Source of the DNA: Bettongia penicillata ogilbyi
Lineage: Eukaryota > Chordata > Mammalia > Diprotodontia > Potoroidae
Reading direction: 5' to 3'
DNA: 64,000 nt
Assembly: GCA_023548195.1 (NCBI GenBank)
Contig: JAJHZJ010000221.1
Location: 2,834,001-2,898,000, forward strand
Position 1 is the stretch's first letter. Each line of letters begins with the position of its first letter. The notes beneath the pieces were generated by a model. It saw only the letters and a list, made by a program, of their open reading frames with translations, made no database searches and was not told the DNA's origin. Position numbers and translations under genes: made by a program. Shown piece after piece: positions 45,060 through 56,394 of this stretch.

Positions 45060-45195
45060 TTCATTTTTTGTTGATATGTTATATTATCCTTCCTTCTTGA
45101 AAATAAGCTTCTCGAGGGTAGTGAGTGTTTTCCTTGGTCTTTGTGAATTCAATGGCTTGTACTTAGTAGTAATTTAATAAATGTTTGTCAAATTG
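45060..45195 (+). mobile_element. L2 3' end, sense
   Basis: AAATAAGCTTCTCGAGGGTA, GTGAGTGTTTTCCTTGG, GGCTTGTACTTAGTAGTAAT, TTAATAAATGTTTGTCAAAT. L2 3' UTR and tail. Confidence 0.78.
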
Positions 45196-45339
45196 AAGTA
45201 AAATAAATTAAAATCTGTAACCAAATAGAAGAGAAAATTGGGGAGAAAATAATGAATGTAGAAGAAATAAGAGGTTCTAAAAGTCAGGCTGTGTGAGGAA
45301 GGTGAATTAAAAAAAGAAATTTTGTGTATTTAAAGTCTG

Positions 45340-45458
45340 GGAACATGCATCTGTAGGCTTTGGGGGTGGACTTTGAATTTCTCCCTGTATAAAATCAGGG
45401 AATTGGATTAGATACTCTTGGAGGTCCTTTTCCACTGTTGTATTTTGAGATTCTATAT
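45340..45458 (+). mobile_element. MIR/CORE-SINE 3' part
   Basis: AAAATCAGGGAATTGGATTA, GATACTCTTGGAGGTCCTTT, GTTGTATTTTGAGATTCTAT. Confidence 0.65.
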
Positions 45459-45784
45459 TTTCTCACCCTTGCTTCATATCCTTAAATAAACAGACTTTGC
45501 CACTAACCAATTCTAGTTGTGTTTTTTTTTTTTACCATTACATTATTTTGTATTAATCTCAGTTGCAAACGTAGCTTTGAATTTCCGACTGCTGAAATTC
45601 CAGGAAGTAGGCAAGAGAGTCCCATCGCACACAACTTTAGGCTGTACTGGTTGAGTTGAGTCAAATTTGTTTATTTCCCAATGGGCCATCCTCTTGAGTC
45701 TAACCTCAAGCTGACCTTTATGGTTCCAGGCATGAGAGAGAAGTTTTCTATCTAAATATAACTTTGCAAATGAGATGTCATTTG

Positions 45785-45930
45785 ATGTTATCAAATTTTA
45801 TAGATGAGAAAAATGTGGGACCCAAGAAGTAAAGTCAGTTGCCCAGGAACACACATGTAGTAAATGGCAAAACTTCAGCCCTAGTCTAAATTTTTTGATG
45901 GAAAAATAGCATGTTCTTCATTATATACTA
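45785..45930 (-). mobile_element. MIR, minus strand
   Basis: TTTTATAGATGAGAAAAATG, GTTGCCCAGGAACACACATG, TAGTAAATGGCAAAACTTCA. Complement of MIR; head degraded. Confidence 0.7.
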
Positions 45931-46562
45931 TACTATTTCTAATCTGAGCCTGGAAGAGCAGAAATCAATATTCCTCTTTAAACAGGATCCTAGTTTTTCT
46001 TCCTGCAATCTGGGTTCCCTCAAGAGGACGAGTGCCCCATCCCCAGCTCCTAACTTGTTGGGAGGAGGGCACTAGAGAGAATCTGGCTAAATATATTTGT
46101 CCTCCTACAGCTGTCGTAATCACTCATCGCAAAAAAGGGATTTTATGTCAAGGGCACTTGATCGTCTCCTTGTTACACATAGTGATGTACCGAAAGGGAT
46201 AGGGTCCTTTATAGGAGAGGAAGCGCTTTCACATTCCTTATTGTTATTGCCACTTGGTTAAGTATTTTACTGACATAAATATGATCTTTGTTTTCTCTGA
46301 CCCAACAGGTCTTCTTGGAGGAGGACTTTTAAGCCAGACTTTCCTGCTTGAGAGAGAGGGTGAGCCAGTGAGCTGAGAAGGAAGAGGGAAGCCTTTCTGC
46401 TTTAAATGGATGGCTTGCAATAGTCTGAGAAGTGATGGAGTGGTTGGTAGGGAGTATTTGAAAAGGAAGACAGGACAGGGAGTTTCAATAGTTTTGTAGC
46501 TGTTTTAGAGTAAAATCTTTATAATTTCATTTTGTTGTTAGAAAGTTGTGAATTCCTGGAAC
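45931..46562. other. No gene; no recognised repeat
   Basis: Unassigned sequence. No protein or repeat similarity visible. Confidence 0.35.
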
Positions 46563-46563
46563 A

Positions 46564-46804
46564 TGTTGTTCAGTCTTTTTTTAGTCATGTCCAACTCTTC
46601 ATGACCCCATTTGGGGTTTTCTTGGCAGAGAGACTGGAGTGGTTTGTCTTTTCCCACTCCAGCTCATTTTACAGATGAGAAAACTGAGGTACAGGGTTCT
46701 GTGACTTGCCCAGAATCACATTGCTAGTAAGTGTCTGAGGACAGATTTCACCTCTGTAAGATGAGCCATCTTGATTCCAGGTCTGGATGTGCCACTTAGC
46801 TCCC
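46564..46804 (-). mobile_element. MAR1-type SINE, minus strand
   Basis: TGTTGTTCAGTCTTTTTTTA, CCAACTCTTCATGACCCCAT, GGGGTTTTCTTGGCAGAGAG, CAGCTCATTTTACAGATGAG, GCTAGTAAGTGTCTGAGGAC, GATGTGCCACTTAGCTCCC. Full-length layout. Confidence 0.93.
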
Positions 46805-46942
46805 AATAACATGGGGTCACCCTTATTCAAATGAAAGCATAAACCAACTTTCCCTGGATCTATTATAAATGACATTTAGATTATTTGTCAGTTTAGACTG
46901 TCTATGTGGCTAATTGAGAGTTAAATGCATTTTAGCCATCCT

Positions 46943-47132
46943 GTGAGGCAGTCTGGTATAGAGAGCAGAGAATTGTTGTCAGGAAACCTGGATCCAGATG
47001 TGTGCCCCAGTACTTTCCAGTTGTGTAACCATGGACAAGTCCCTTAAAATCTCACTGAACCTTAGTTTCTTCAGCTTTAATAAGATGCTCTCTAAGTTGC
47101 CATCCAGTTCCAAATCCTTTGATTGACAATAG
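46943..47132 (+). mobile_element. MIR/CORE-SINE
   Basis: GAGGCAGTCTGGTATAGAGA, GTGTAACCATGGACAAGTCC, CTTAGTTTCTTCAGC, CCATCCAGTTCCAAATCCTT. Complete order. Confidence 0.85.
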
Positions 47133-49240
47133 CCCTTTCACCTGGTAAGATGCCTATCTGTCAAGGGAAAGGTGATTCTGTTTCCCAAAGATGGCGTCTA
47201 GAGCATTCATGAGGCAACTTCCAGGGTAAGTCAGTATTTTTATGGGGCAGCAGCATGGATCTGCCTGCTATCTCTTTCATCAGATTGCTCTCAGGTTGTG
47301 TTCCTGCATGGCTGGCAGTCTCAATCAGGCTATTGAGTGCTTGGCCTGCTTGTTTATATTGGATTGAGTGTCTTTGGGGATAACAGGAGACTTAATATTT
47401 TAGAGCCTGGCTGTACTCAGGGCATTCTGTTGCTGTGTCCTGAAAGGACTGAAGGCTGTGACCCACAATGCCATGTGAGGAGAAAATGGCTCAGAGAGGC
47501 TGTTTATTTCAAGTTGATGTATATCCAGCGGACAAAATGGGCCTATGGCCATATCCATCAAGTTATAAGGAAATTTGGAAACTGAAAGTGACTTTTCTCT
47601 ATTCTAGAAATGAAGCTAGTGTCATTCATAAGAGCATCAATGGTGGCTTCCTATGGCTTCAATAAACCAGAGTGAAGGATCTCCCTCCCTCCCTCCCCCC
47701 CCCTCTCTCTCTCCTGTGCATTTGGTGTGGTTTGTGAGAGTCCTGTAGAAAAGTGGCCCTGTTCTCCAAAATACCTCCTCTACTGCTTTGTCGTAGGGCA
47801 TGAAATCCTTACTATTAGTAGTCAATTCCATTGCATTAAAACAACTTTCCCCAACCCTAAAACACTGAATACCTTAGGACAGCTCACATATCATTCTACT
47901 AACACACACAAAAAATGGGATTATGAGAAATTTGCATAGCGGTTACCTCACATAGGTGAATAAGTAAGATTTAATTGGATAAAATTATGGGGAAGGAGAA
48001 AAAAGTAGAAATTATTCTGGAATCTAGATGGCTACCCAGTGAGGCAAGCCCAGGTAGGGAGCTGATGCAGTGGGTAACTGAGTAGTGATGAATTGGAATA
48101 AGGACAACTGGAAAAGGGGAGAGGACTGAAACTGGGGGCAGGGAAAGAAGGGATCTGAAAGAGGTAGAAAGCCATTAGAACTTTGTAATTTCTTGAAGTC
48201 TGGCCTTAGTCAGAGTGCTTCTTGTGTTTGAAAGAATTTGTGCCAATAGGCTCTAGCAGCATTATCTAAAGCAACTCTGACTAAAACATTAGAAACTTTA
48301 AAGGAAACATGGAGGAAATTTAGGAAACTGATTCATTGGGGTACTTCTCCCATAGAAGTTTAATGTAGAAATTAACTTTCTTTTCCAAAGTGCTACCTCT
48401 AAACTTGCTGATCTGGGGAATATGAGGAGGCAGGGTGAAACTCTTTTTTCTCCTCCTTTCAGGAGGTCATGGGCTAAAAGGTGAGAAATCAACTTAATGC
48501 AAACACATTTCAGGTAGTAGTCCCATGAATTACCTTATGTGGGATGACAACCTTTGGTTTTGGGACAAAGTTTATGTTTAAGCTTTGTGTGATCATACAG
48601 GGACATAAACTTCAGCTCAGAAAAAAAGCACTATGTGACATCCCCTCAAGTTGAGGTTGTTCTGCAAGTGGAAAACTCTTTGGGTTGCTAGAAATCCAAG
48701 CATCTTACCCCTATAGAAGATGGACCCTATCTGCCTCTGAGATTTATATAGTCCCTTCAGACTTATAAAAATACATTGAGGTTGAGGGGAGAAATAACTT
48801 GGATTTCAGAACTTTCCTTTAGGGGTTACATAGTCCTTATGATTCACATTTCCAGTAAAGAGCAGGGTTGAAGTTTGTTCTCTATGTTGAGGCTCTGACC
48901 CTGGCTATTCCTCACCTCAGGGTTCAGGAATTGCTTGTCACTGGGTTATTCCATGTCTCTGGGTCCTCATGATGGCCTGGAGCATATGACTCTTTAAAAG
49001 GGCAGTGTGGATGCACAAGCTTCCCTTCAGAAAATTGAATCTATGTACTAGCTTCTCTCTGTCCAATTTCCCAGATCACATTCTCTGTATTTCTGTGTTC
49101 ATGTGTCTTTATACTCTTTTTTAGAAGACAAGTCTAAGGTTCCACAAACTGGCTAAGACTCTATCAGTAATCCTCATTGTGGTATTACAAGAGCAAAGAG
49201 AATACCCAGGGCTAGATGAATTTACATCTTGTCAGTGAGC
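47133..49240. other. No gene; ~2.1 kb unassigned with a CT-rich tract
   Basis: A CTCC/TC tract lies at 47680-47715. An ATGGCG in good initiation context at 47189 is followed 33 bases later by a donor-like GGTAAGT, but no CpG island or recognisable protein supports an exon. Remaining frames are short. Confidence 0.4.
47680..47716. repeat. (CTCC)n-C(n)-(TC)n tract
   Basis: Short compound pyrimidine microsatellite. Confidence 0.9.
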
Positions 49241-49244
49241 TATT

Positions 49245-49450
49245 AAAAAAAGTTGATATCTTATGTTTTCCAATATATTCCCTACCTAGAAATCATCCTT
49301 TGTAACAAAGATTAAAAGAGTAAGAGAAAAAAGCAATTCATCAAAACTAACCAGCACATCACACGAATCCAACAACAGTATATGAAATATTCCATATTCA
49401 TTTTTCCCGCTTTTACAAAGGGAGTTAAACTTCTTAAAGGATTTTCACAT
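49245..49450 (-). mobile_element. L1 3' terminal fragment
   Basis: CAATATATTCCCTACCTAGA, GTAACAAAGATTAAAAGAG, ATCAAAACTAACCAGCACAT. Same L1 3' UTR subfamily as 31.8, 51.8 and 53.1 kb. Confidence 0.6.
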
Positions 49451-49714
49451 CTTAGAGAAGAATTAGGAGGATAATTTATAAAATAGTAACAATATTATAA
49501 AAACAAACGACTTTGAATGAATTAGTAACTCTGATTGTCATGGTAGGTGGATTATTAATTGGAGGAAATCAGGAGGAAAAGTTCTCTAGGAGGTAGACTT
49601 GACTACCCACCATCCACCCAGTCATGAAAGTCCTCAAAAGCAGAGTAATCTTCCACTCTTCATCCCTTACCTCTGTATTTGAGGGCCTTCAGGACTAGAT
49701 GGATGGTGGTGTGC

Positions 49715-49970
49715 TTGATAGAAAAAGGAAAGTAGAGAAGAGGGGTGAGTTAAGGGGAAAGATTATCTTTGGCTTATATTTAGTTTAAGATGATTATGAG
49801 TTTCCAAATAGAGATATAAAATAAACAATTGGTGATATGGGATTAGAACTCAGCAGAAGGGTGGGGATGGATATATAAATTTAGGAGTCATCTTTATTGG
49901 GATATTGACTGAATCCAAGAGAGTTGGTGAGATCAGTGAGGCTATATATGATGGGACAGGAGAGTGCCTA
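49715..49970 (-). mobile_element. L2 RT-region fragment
   Basis: GGAAAGATTATCTTTGGCTT, TTAAGATGATTATGAG, TTTAGGAGTCATCTTTATTG, GAGTTGGTGAGATCAG. Parallel to 56.45-56.66 kb, complement of the L2 RT text. Confidence 0.6.
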
Positions 49971-49984
49971 GGGAAGATTAGCAC

Positions 49985-50432
49985 CTCTGTTGTGAGTGCT
50001 TGTTACCTTCACTCAAATCTCACCTGTGGCTCCATAAAACTGTAGCCTAAGCAGTGACCACATCCTGGTAAACCATCTCAGCAGACAGACTAAACTAGGT
50101 TGATAGTAACCAACAGGCTTCTGACCGGTTGGGGAGTTAGGGGGATGGCTACTCCAAGCATGTGAAGACTTTCCCTGGTAAAATGCGAGGATGAGAATGA
50201 TTTGTTCCGACAGTCATGAGAGCAGCTGAAGAAAGGGTTGTGAAGAGCTTAGAGTCACTGAAGACACTAAGGTCTTCCACTCCATCCTGGGCCATTACTA
50301 GTCATCTTGACCTTCGTCCTGCTATTGGAATTTGGTGACTTAGGAAAAGAGAGTGAGGCTTTGGATTTTGTGCCTCACTGAGTCAAGATGTCACCTGTGA
50401 TGTCATTGGTCACAACATCCACACATACCTGG
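49985..50432 (+). mobile_element. RTE 3' end, sense
   Basis: GGTAAACCATCTCAGCAGAC, AGACTAAACTAGGTTGATAG, GGATGGCTACTCCAAGCATG, TGAAGACTTTCCCTGG, GATTTGTTCCGACAGTCATG, ATCCTGGGCCATTACTAGTC, GTGATGTCATTGGTCACAAC. It ends as marsupial RTE elements and their dependent SINEs do, and is the inverse counterpart of 34345-34835. Confidence 0.78.
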
Positions 50433-51084
50433 GGGTGGGGTGGGGATGAAAAATGATACAGCAAAGGAGTCTGAGGAGAAGAAGTATCCAGAAAATACAG
50501 GGAGAAATATGTATCTAATAGGAGGGGATTGCAAATCAATCAATCAGAACTTATTAAGGACCTGTTATAGTTAGTTCTGCTGTAACACTTGTTTCTAAAA
50601 CTTGTGGAACAGCAAAAAAAAAAACTATATCATTTTATAATAACCCACAGGCTACAGCCTTTTTGACACTCATTTACATAAGTAAATTATGTCTTTTTTA
50701 AAAGTGCTGTATTTATTACATATTTTCTAGTGTAGTAGGAGCTGTAGGAGGAGGAGGGATGGTTCACACCCATATATTTCCCCCCTCCTTCCTTCCAGTT
50801 CAGCCAGGATTGTGTCCCATCTCCCTTCCCATCCAGTTGCACCCACTGAGGCCATCCTCTCCTGACTATAGTCATTACTTTTTCCAGCATTCCAGGACCC
50901 ACGGGAACTGGAAAACAGGTTGAGCAGCAGCTCTAGACTGCGGATATAGCCACTATTTATTCTAGTGTTTATATATATATTTGAGCATTGTGCCCCTAAT
51001 CATATTTGCCCCACAAACCCTGTGGTTTAAGTCTACAATTTTGCATAGCTTGGTGATGTTTAGGATTACATATGCTGAGATATA
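50433..51084. other. No gene; short L2-tail-like text at 50535
   Basis: CAATCAGAACTTATTAAGGA, CCTGTTATAG near 50540 resembles an L2 end fragment. The rest is unassigned, with a (TA)n near 50970. Confidence 0.35.
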
Positions 51085-51087
51085 GCA

Positions 51088-51500
51088 GAATTGACTATAC
51101 CATGTCCCAGGTACTGTGCTGGGTGCTGGGGATAAAAAGATAAAAATGAAACATTCTTACCCTCATTCAGAAGTTTTCATTCTCTTGGGAAACACAGACA
51201 CATTTAAGCATATTCCAAGTAAATTCAAGGTAAGTTTTTGGGGTACATTAGTACTAAGGGGGATCACGTAGGGTGTCATATAGGAGGTGGTGCTTACATT
51301 GAACTTTTAAGGGAAAAAGAGATTTTTAATAGAAGGAGGAGAGGAGGGAGAATATGACAGGCATTGGGACAGCCTGTGCTTGCAAAGGCCTGAAGATAGG
51401 AAATGAAATGTCATGTGTGAAAAGCAGAAGGAGGAGCATGTTGACAAAGTGCATGAAAGGCAATAATATGTAATAAGCCTGTAGAGGTAGGGTGCAGTCA
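51088..51500 (-). mobile_element. L2 3' region
   Basis: ACCATGTCCCAGGTACTGTG, CTGGGTGCTGGGGATAAAAA, CCCTCATTCAGAAG, TCTCTTGGGAAACACAGAC, TAGGAGGTGGTGCTTACATT, GAGGGAGAATATGACAGGCA, GGGACAGCCTGTGCTTGCAA. Well-ordered complement of L2, uninterrupted at the site where the 40-kb copy has its insertion. Confidence 0.85.
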
Positions 51501-51541
51501 GATTGCTAAAAGTTCAGCAGGAACATCTTTTCTTCCTCCCT

Positions 51542-51785
51542 TTGGCTTGGTGGTATAGTGGAATAAACATTAGGTAGGCCTAGATTCAGAAGATCTGAAT
51601 TCAAATTTGGCTAGAGACTTACTAGTAGTGTGAACCTGGGCAAGTCACTTAATCTCTGCCTCAGTTTCTTCAACTATACAGTGAACATAACAATGTACCT
51701 ATCTCACAGGGTTGTTGTGAGGAACAAATAGATAACATTTATAAAAAGCACTTAGCACAGTGTTTGGTACATAGTAGACTAAATT
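51542..51785 (+). mobile_element. MIR-type CORE-SINE with L2-like tail
   Basis: GCTTGGTGGTATAGTGGAAT, CTGAATTCAAATTTGGCTAG, GTGTGAACCTGGGCAAGTCA, CTCACAGGGTTGTTGTGAGG, GCACTTAGCACAGTGTTTGG, TACATAGTAG. Complete element. Confidence 0.9.
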
Positions 51786-51794
51786 CTTATTTCC

Positions 51795-52000
51795 TTTTTT
51801 TTTGTTTAACATTGCTCTTGACACATTTTGCTTTTATGCCACCTTCCTCCCCTCCTCCAAATATGTCCCTTCTTCTCTGCCCCCAGACAACCATCGCTTT
51901 GCAGCAAAGAATGGAAATAAGATATGTTGTTCAGCTAAACTAACCAACACACTAATTGACTCTGACAATATATGTGGGGTCTCCTACTCATAATCCTTCG
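51795..52000 (-). mobile_element. L1 3' terminal fragment
   Basis: CCTTCTTCTCTGCCCCCAGA, GCAAAGAATGGAAATAAG, CAGCTAAACTAACCAACACA, CTAATTGACTCTGACAATAT. Ordered match to the same L1 3' UTR. Confidence 0.65.
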
Positions 52001-53115
52001 ACAAAGGGAGGGACATTCACTTTCTCCTCTCAAATAAGTGGATTTTTTAGGACTGAACTTAGAAAAACAAAATCCGGCAAAGAGAGGGACATGTAAAGTC
52101 TTTAAGGAGCACAGACAGGTGAGGAGAATGAAATGACCAAATTGATGGAGGCTTGGATAAACATGCTATTCACATGCTCATTGAATACTGATTAATGTCT
52201 TTCAAGAGAAAAAAGGCATAGCCTCAGCTGTGTTTGAGATGCAGAGATAATGCCTCATTCTTGAAAGACGGCAGCAGCCCTTGTTGTGGTTGAACATATA
52301 ATTGGTAAAGAGGAACTTCTCTAGACTCTGAAAGGAAAGCTAGCTGACAAGGGAACACGGTGTGAATATGAAATGTACTACTGCCTCCAATGGGTCATTG
52401 GGCAGACTGTAAATTATTGGGCCAATGTGAAGTCTAAATACCAATGATTACTGAAGTATCCTACACTCAGAAGGTATAGAAAATTTCCAGAAGATGTTAC
52501 AATATGGGAGGTGGCAACACTAACCATCACCCTTATCCCATCCAGTAGTGTTGCGTCCTGGGAGTCATTTAGGATAATACAGAAGTTGCTGTGCAAGCCA
52601 CCACCAGCTTCATTTAAGCTAGGTGTATTGAAGACTTTCCCCCATCCTCACTGGGGGCATATGCACTCTCCACTACTGGTCCTCAATGACTGTGTAGGTG
52701 AACAACTTCTGTTCATGTATAACCAATTACTGAAGGAGTTTGTGAAGGACAATGTTAAAGAGTTCCTGGTTTGACTACTAACTCAGAAACTTGTCCACCC
52801 ATTCTGCATCTCTCCTTTCTGGTTATTTTATTGTCCATCTAACCTCCATGGGGCTGTCCTGCCAACCTGAGTCTGGATTTTGGCTACATCTTTTGTGTAT
52901 ATGTTTTTTTTTTCTGAGTAGATAACCTAGTACCATCCTCAAAATGGACATGCCCAGAGAATGACCTTTTGTGTTACAAAGATCTAGAGGTGTGGGAGTG
53001 TGATGGGACTACATTCACTGGAAAGATGATGGGGGTGTCTTCTGGAGTATGGAGTAATAGAGATAAGGGGCTCTTTTGTAGGGGTCATTTGGTATATCAT
53101 ATATCTTGTGAATAA
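52001..53115. other. No gene; unassigned 1.1 kb
   Basis: An 87-codon frame at 52511-52774 has no recognisable relatives. No repeat recognised. Confidence 0.4.
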
Positions 53116-53119
53116 TCTT

Positions 53120-53762
53120 TTCTCTTTAAAATTTTTTAAAAGTAAATTTATTACTATTTCTTACATCACTTAATGTTTTTAATATGCCCTTTGTTTTTCC
53201 TTTTCCCATCTCTAAGCATGACTCCTTATAATAAAGAATAAAAAAGAGAAAAAAATTTAGCAAAACTAACATATGAAAAAGCCAGACATTATATTTGGTG
53301 CTAGATACCCATAGTTCCCTACATATACAAATAAGTATGTGGAAGGTACCTTCTCGTATATATTCTTTGGGACCAGGTTTATCTATAATTTTGCAGCATT
53401 CATTTTTGTTTTGTTCTTCTTGTTTCCATTTCCATTTTTGTAGTCGTTGTGCATATTGTTTTCCTGGTTCCCTTTATTTTACTTTGCATTAATTCATTGG
53501 AGTCTTCCTATGAATTTCTTTATGTATCATATTCCTCATTTCTTGTATAGCACAGTAATATTCTATTACCTTCACATACCAGAATTTTTCTATCCATTCC
53601 TCAATAGAAAGGTATTTACTTTGTTTCTTGTTCATTGCTACTACAAATAGTGCAGCCATAAATATTTTGGAGAAAATAGGATCTTTCTGTTTTCTTCTTG
53701 TCCTTCTTGGGGCATATGTTTAACAGTGGAATCTCTGAGTCAAATGGCATGGAAATTTTAAT
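53120..53762 (-). mobile_element. L1 3' end, longest copy of the second subfamily
   Basis: TTTATTACTATTTCTTACAT, CTCCTTATAATAAAGAATAA, GCAAAACTAACATATG, TTGTGCATATTGTTTTCCTG, ACTTTGCATTAATTC, ATTCCTCAATAGAAAGGTAT, GCTACTACAAATAGTGC, TCTGAGTCAAATGGCATGG. 3' UTR plus the start of ORF2 C-terminal text. Confidence 0.8.
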
Positions 53763-54144
53763 AAATTTATTTTAATAATTTCAAATTCCTTTCCTAGATA
53801 ATCTTTTAGTTTCATTTTTTGCGCGTTGCTTGTTCTTGGTAAGACACTACAACTTATTTACATCCACCATTACTTTCTCCATTCTTTGAGTCACTTGTAA
53901 TTTTGATCCTTTGAAGTCTGTAGCCTTTTGTGATTCACTATTGTATCACAGCAGTGGAAGAATAGTGGTATTAAAAAAATGTGTGGCATTGGCAATATGC
54001 CTCATATCTTTTGGTTCTTTCCTTATATGTAGCAAGTGTTTATTGAATGTTTTTTGATTAAATTGAAGAGGATTGCTTTTTTCCTTCATGTAGGTGCAGC
54101 CTTTCTAACAGCAGGATGCGTCAGTCGTTAAAATACCAGAGAAG

Positions 54145-54345
54145 AAATCAAAAGAACTAGACTATATTTCCAACTGTATCACTTATTAGTTTTATGAACA
54201 TGGGTAAGGAAAATTTCAGTCTTCACATCTGAGAAATTAGGATGACACTCCAAAAGCTCTATTCCGCTATAGGGTTATTCAGAGGTCATGTGAGGTAACA
54301 GAAAGATAAGTGTTTGAAAACTGTAAAAAATGATACAAACACAAA
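54145..54345 (+). mobile_element. MIR-type CORE-SINE
   Basis: CCAACTGTATCACTTATTAG, ATGAACATGGGTAAGG, CACATCTGAGAAATTAGGAT, TAGGGTTATTCAGAGGTCAT, AAGTGTTTGAAAACTGTAAA. Diverged. Confidence 0.65.
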
Positions 54346-55318
54346 ATAGCATGAGTGGGTGCTGTGATCCTCATATGAAGTTAGCCTTGGACAAAATTGT
54401 GAAGACCATTTATTTTTTAAAACATTTCACTACCCTTCTTTTCAGAGTGTTTTTCCTCTTGGTACCCCATATCCCCATGTACTCCCACTGGGTCCCACTA
54501 CCCCACAGTGATGTCTCATTGATCTCAGATACCATATCCTTCTCTATGACTTTCCCTAACTCCCTGTCAGTGTTTAATTTTCACTTTACTTTTGAGTCAT
54601 CTTCTTTACTAGGTGCCAACTGGGTGGTGATAAATTAGCCGTATGAATTAATCTCTGCTAATGTGTTAGGAAATAAATAGGTTACTTTTCCCAGGTGAAA
54701 GGATGTCATTCTTCTGTATATAATGGATGATAATGATCTTGTTGAAGAGTCATCCAAGGCTTTTCTTCCTGTGTGGTTCCTGTTCATCTCCTCCTACAAA
54801 CACTCCTTAGAACACTTTCTTAACTTGCTGGAAGTCTTCCTCTAGGTCTTTTTACATTCAATGGGTACCAGTTCAGCACTCAGGTTGTCCATCTGTTATC
54901 CTTCACTCTTATTGAATGATCTTATTTCTTACTGTCTTGATAACCTTTTAGGTTGCCATAGCACTTGATATAGATTGCCTCATTTGACAATTTCTTGCAA
55001 ACAAGTCATTATTGATAATATGCTGTGACTGTTTGTGGCTGGCATGCACTTTAAGTTGCCCTTTGGGTCATCTCCAACTTTGATTTTTTGGAGGTTGTTA
55101 GATTCCATGATTTCTAGTAATATATCATCATGGGGAGCATGTCATTATTCATTCATTCTCTTTGTCTCCCTCCCTTTCTCTTTTCTCCTCTTTTCCTTTT
55201 TCTCTTCCTCCTCCTCTTCCACATTCTCTCTCTCTAGAAGAGGATGCCTTTACTCAGTAAAACAGTGAGATAATCAGATAACTTTCCAGCCAATGAAGAA
55301 GATATTTTGCAAACCAGT
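54346..55318. other. No gene; pyrimidine-rich tract at 55160-55240
   Basis: Unassigned sequence. A TCTCTTTTCTCCTC-type tract is near 55180-55240. No coding signal. Confidence 0.35.
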
Positions 55319-55319
55319 C

Positions 55320-55452
55320 CTATTTGTTTTTCTTCTTTTATTAGATTATGAGGTCATTGAGAGAAGCAACTGTCTTTTGCCTTTCTTTTCATCCCCAATG
55401 TTTAGAACAGTGATTGGCACACAATAGGAACTTAAATTCTTATTGCCTGGCT
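55320..55452 (+). mobile_element. L2 3' end, sense
   Basis: AGATTATGAGGTCATTGAGA, GAAGCAACTGTCTTTTGCCT, TTCTTTTCATCCCC, AGTGATTGGCACACAATAGG. L2 3' UTR and end. Confidence 0.75.
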
Positions 55453-55572
55453 CTTTTAATTAATCACATAATTAGTTCCTTACTGTGCCCATAGAGACAT
55501 TTGGCTTTGTCATCTCTGGGCCATACAGCCTGGGAAGAGTTTCTACTAAAGAAGATGGAGCTACATCAGCAC

Positions 55573-55686
55573 AGCTATGTCAGTTGTATTATTCAGCAGC
55601 TAAACTCACAAATGACTTTGCCAAAGGGAAAATTCAAATGGAGCCCAGGGATTCCACCAACACAGAAACCTGCTTCCAGGCATTTT
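55573..55686. repeat. Unclassified dispersed repeat, copy 1
   Basis: GCTATGTCAGTTGTATTATT, GACTTTGCCAAAGGGAAAAT and CTTCCAGGCATTTT parallel ACTATGACAGTTGTGTTGTG, GCTTTGCCAAGAGGAAGATT and CTGAAGGCATTT at 57518-57623. Confidence 0.5.
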
Positions 55687-55759
55687 CACCTCAGTTCAGG
55701 TATATAATCCTTAATAGGGAAGGGAAAATAGTACAATTTAGAATAATGAAATTATAAAA

Positions 55760-55945
55760 TAGTAGAGCTGGAGGGGGCCTTAGAGATTATCTGGTCATGG
55801 TAAATAACCTTATAGCTCATTTAGTCCAATTTCCTCCTTTTAATGATGAGGCAACAGATTCAATAGAGATGGTAACTTGTCCAAGTTCACATAGAAAATT
55901 AAATGGTAGAGCTAGGATTAGAGAGTATTCTTTTCAAGATAAAAT
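55760..55945 (-). mobile_element. MIR, minus strand
   Basis: TAGAGCTGGAGGGGGCCTTA, CATTTAGTCCAATTTCCTCC, ATGATGAGGCAACAGATTC, GGTAGAGCTAGGATTAGAG. A GTAAATAACCTTATAG-type insertion sits in the 3' part. Confidence 0.7.
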
Positions 55946-56394
55946 ACTAACTTCAACCTTACTACTATGCATTATTTTGTGGGTGAATTATTGATATAAA
56001 AGGGAATGGGGTTGTAGAGGAGTGAGTGTCATGAGTTTAGCAGAAGCACAGTCAGATTTGGAGCTGTAGAAGTACAAGTCAAAAGCAAGGAAGCAGGTGA
56101 AAAATCGGAATTTGGTAGTAAGAGGTGAGAAGGGTCAGACACATGGATAGTCTCAGTCTCAGGACCACGGACAGCTCTGTTTTAGCTGTGGCTCTGAAAA
56201 AGGTTACAAACACTGAGGCCACTAGGACTATTCATTTGGTTTGGCTCTGAGCCTAAAGTAGGATTTTCTGAATTTAATTTGTCTCAGATATTTTTAAAGG
56301 AGTTGATTATTTGTGTCCATCCATGAGATTTTAGTGACCTTTCTGAAGAATCATATCCTCAGTTCAGATTTGAGGTCCATTAAAGAATGGTCAA

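Noticed and set aside
47187..47230. First coding exon: ATGGCG in good context followed by a GGTAAGT donor
   Set aside because: Directly downstream of a MIR, no CpG island, an in-frame stop overlaps the donor, and the predicted 12 residues match nothing I recognise.
52511..52774. 87-codon frame as possible processed pseudogene
   Set aside because: No recognisable protein, no poly-A tail or TSD seen.
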